Part shown: positions 5,829-6,057 of the stretch, in pieces
How the letters are laid out: the number at the start of each line of letters is the position of its first letter
How positions within the stretch are numbered: the first letter of the stretch is position 1
Assembly: GCA_023434665.1 (NCBI GenBank)
Contig: JAEYSM010000066.1
Span: 1-6,057, forward strand
Reading direction: 5' to 3'
Origin: Bacteroidota bacterium
Lineage (GTDB): Bacteria; Bacteroidota; Bacteroidia; Bacteroidales; Lentimicrobiaceae
DNA length: 6,057 nucleotides
Notes under the pieces: generated by a model
The model's input: only the letters and a program-made list of their open reading frames with translations
What the model was told of the DNA's origin: nothing
Databases searched by the model: none
Made by a program: the position numbers and the translations under genes

Positions 5829-5893
5829 AAAAGAAAAACAAACATATGAGAAGAAAAAGGCATTTGCCGTGATGTATCAGATGCTTGTTAATT

Positions 5894-5925
5894 TTTTGGA
5901 AGATAAATATATAATTGTACCTTCG
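5894..5925 (+). promoter_or_regulatory. Bacteroidota-type promoter of the lipoprotein gene
   Basis: TTTTG (5894-5898) as -33 element and TACCTTCG (5918-5925) as -7 element are separated by 19 bases. The -7 differs from TAnnTTTG at one base, and spacing is as expected for this phylum. Transcription would begin about 5930-5933, some 30 bases before the ATG at 5961. The downstream gene therefore appears independent of the restriction operon. Confidence 0.5.
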
Positions 5926-5960
5926 TGCTGATATTACTTGAAATCTGTAATCTGAACCGA

Positions 5961-6057
5961 ATGAAGAAAAATACTATTCGCTTTACTAAGATCGCCGTTG
6001 TGATTGTATTTCTCTTTGTTCTGGGTTATGGAGGTTGCAGGCACTCGAGAATAAGTA
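5961..6057 (+). CDS. probable lipoprotein or exported protein, N-terminus only (partial)
   Basis: ATG 5961 opens a frame that runs to the window end, giving 32 complete codons. The product starts with a classic signal peptide: basic MKKNTIRFTK (1-10), a hydrophobic core IAVVIVFLFVLG (11-22), then YGGC with C26 as possible lipid-bearing cysteine. Glycine at -1 and -2 fits a signal peptidase II site; tyrosine at -3 is unusual, so lipidation is likely but not certain. A stop-free exit from the window means the mature protein and its function cannot be judged. A promoter-like pair (5894-5925) precedes it, and the start lacks a clear ribosome-binding site. Confidence 0.65.
   Translation, partial: MKKNTIRFTKIAVVIVFLFVLGYGGCRHSRIS

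Noticed and set aside
5821..5931. 36-codon forward ORF starting MRSKEKQTYEKKK
   Set aside because: Its start lies in the repeat-like patch and its end overlaps the -33 and -7 elements of the lipoprotein promoter; no recognisable features.

Overview
The window looks like a Bacteroidota chromosome, plausibly near Sphingobacteriaceae. It is AT-rich, has no Shine-Dalgarno sites before the large genes, and carries two promoters close to the Bacteroidota -33/-7 pattern (TTG, then TAnnTTTG). Its protein families are also common in that phylum. Species cannot be settled from the sequence alone.

Layout. Positions 2-145 (+) hold the 3' end of an Rrf2-type regulator with its cysteine cluster. It runs tail-to-tail, with a 21-base overlap, into a leftward pair of short genes: an unrecognised 78-residue protein (361-125) and the N-terminal part of a phospholipase-D-like protein (655-425) that ends before any catalytic HKD motif. 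Both may be gene remnants at the edge of an accessory region. Positions 656-818 are an AT-rich divergent intergenic region. It contains a 10-bp inverted repeat, a perfect 14-bp palindrome and a -7 element just before the main operon.

The core is a two-gene McrBC-like (type IV, modification-dependent) restriction operon. A McrB-like AAA+ motor (819-2774) is followed three bases later by a McrC-like DUF2357/PD-(D/E)XK nuclease (2778-5069). The motor has two N-terminal modules before its NTPase: a ScoMcrA-head-like domain and a MrcB_N/DUF3578-like domain. The nuclease has an extra C-terminal domain. The expected mode of action is that the N-terminal modules recognise modified (phage or foreign) DNA, the motor assembles and translocates on NTP, and the nuclease partner cuts.

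From 5070 to 5960 there is no large gene. This stretch holds a cluster of DnaA-box-like 9-mers, a strong stem-loop ending in T residues, and a previously easy-to-miss 44-codon ORF for a basic single-span membrane peptide whose ribosome-binding site lies inside that stem-loop. It also holds repeat-like hairpins. At 5961 a new gene begins behind its own promoter and encodes a probable lipoprotein cut by the window end.

The candidates most worth a second look are the double-reader architecture of the restriction system, the operator-like palindrome over its promoter, and the small membrane-peptide locus behind it.
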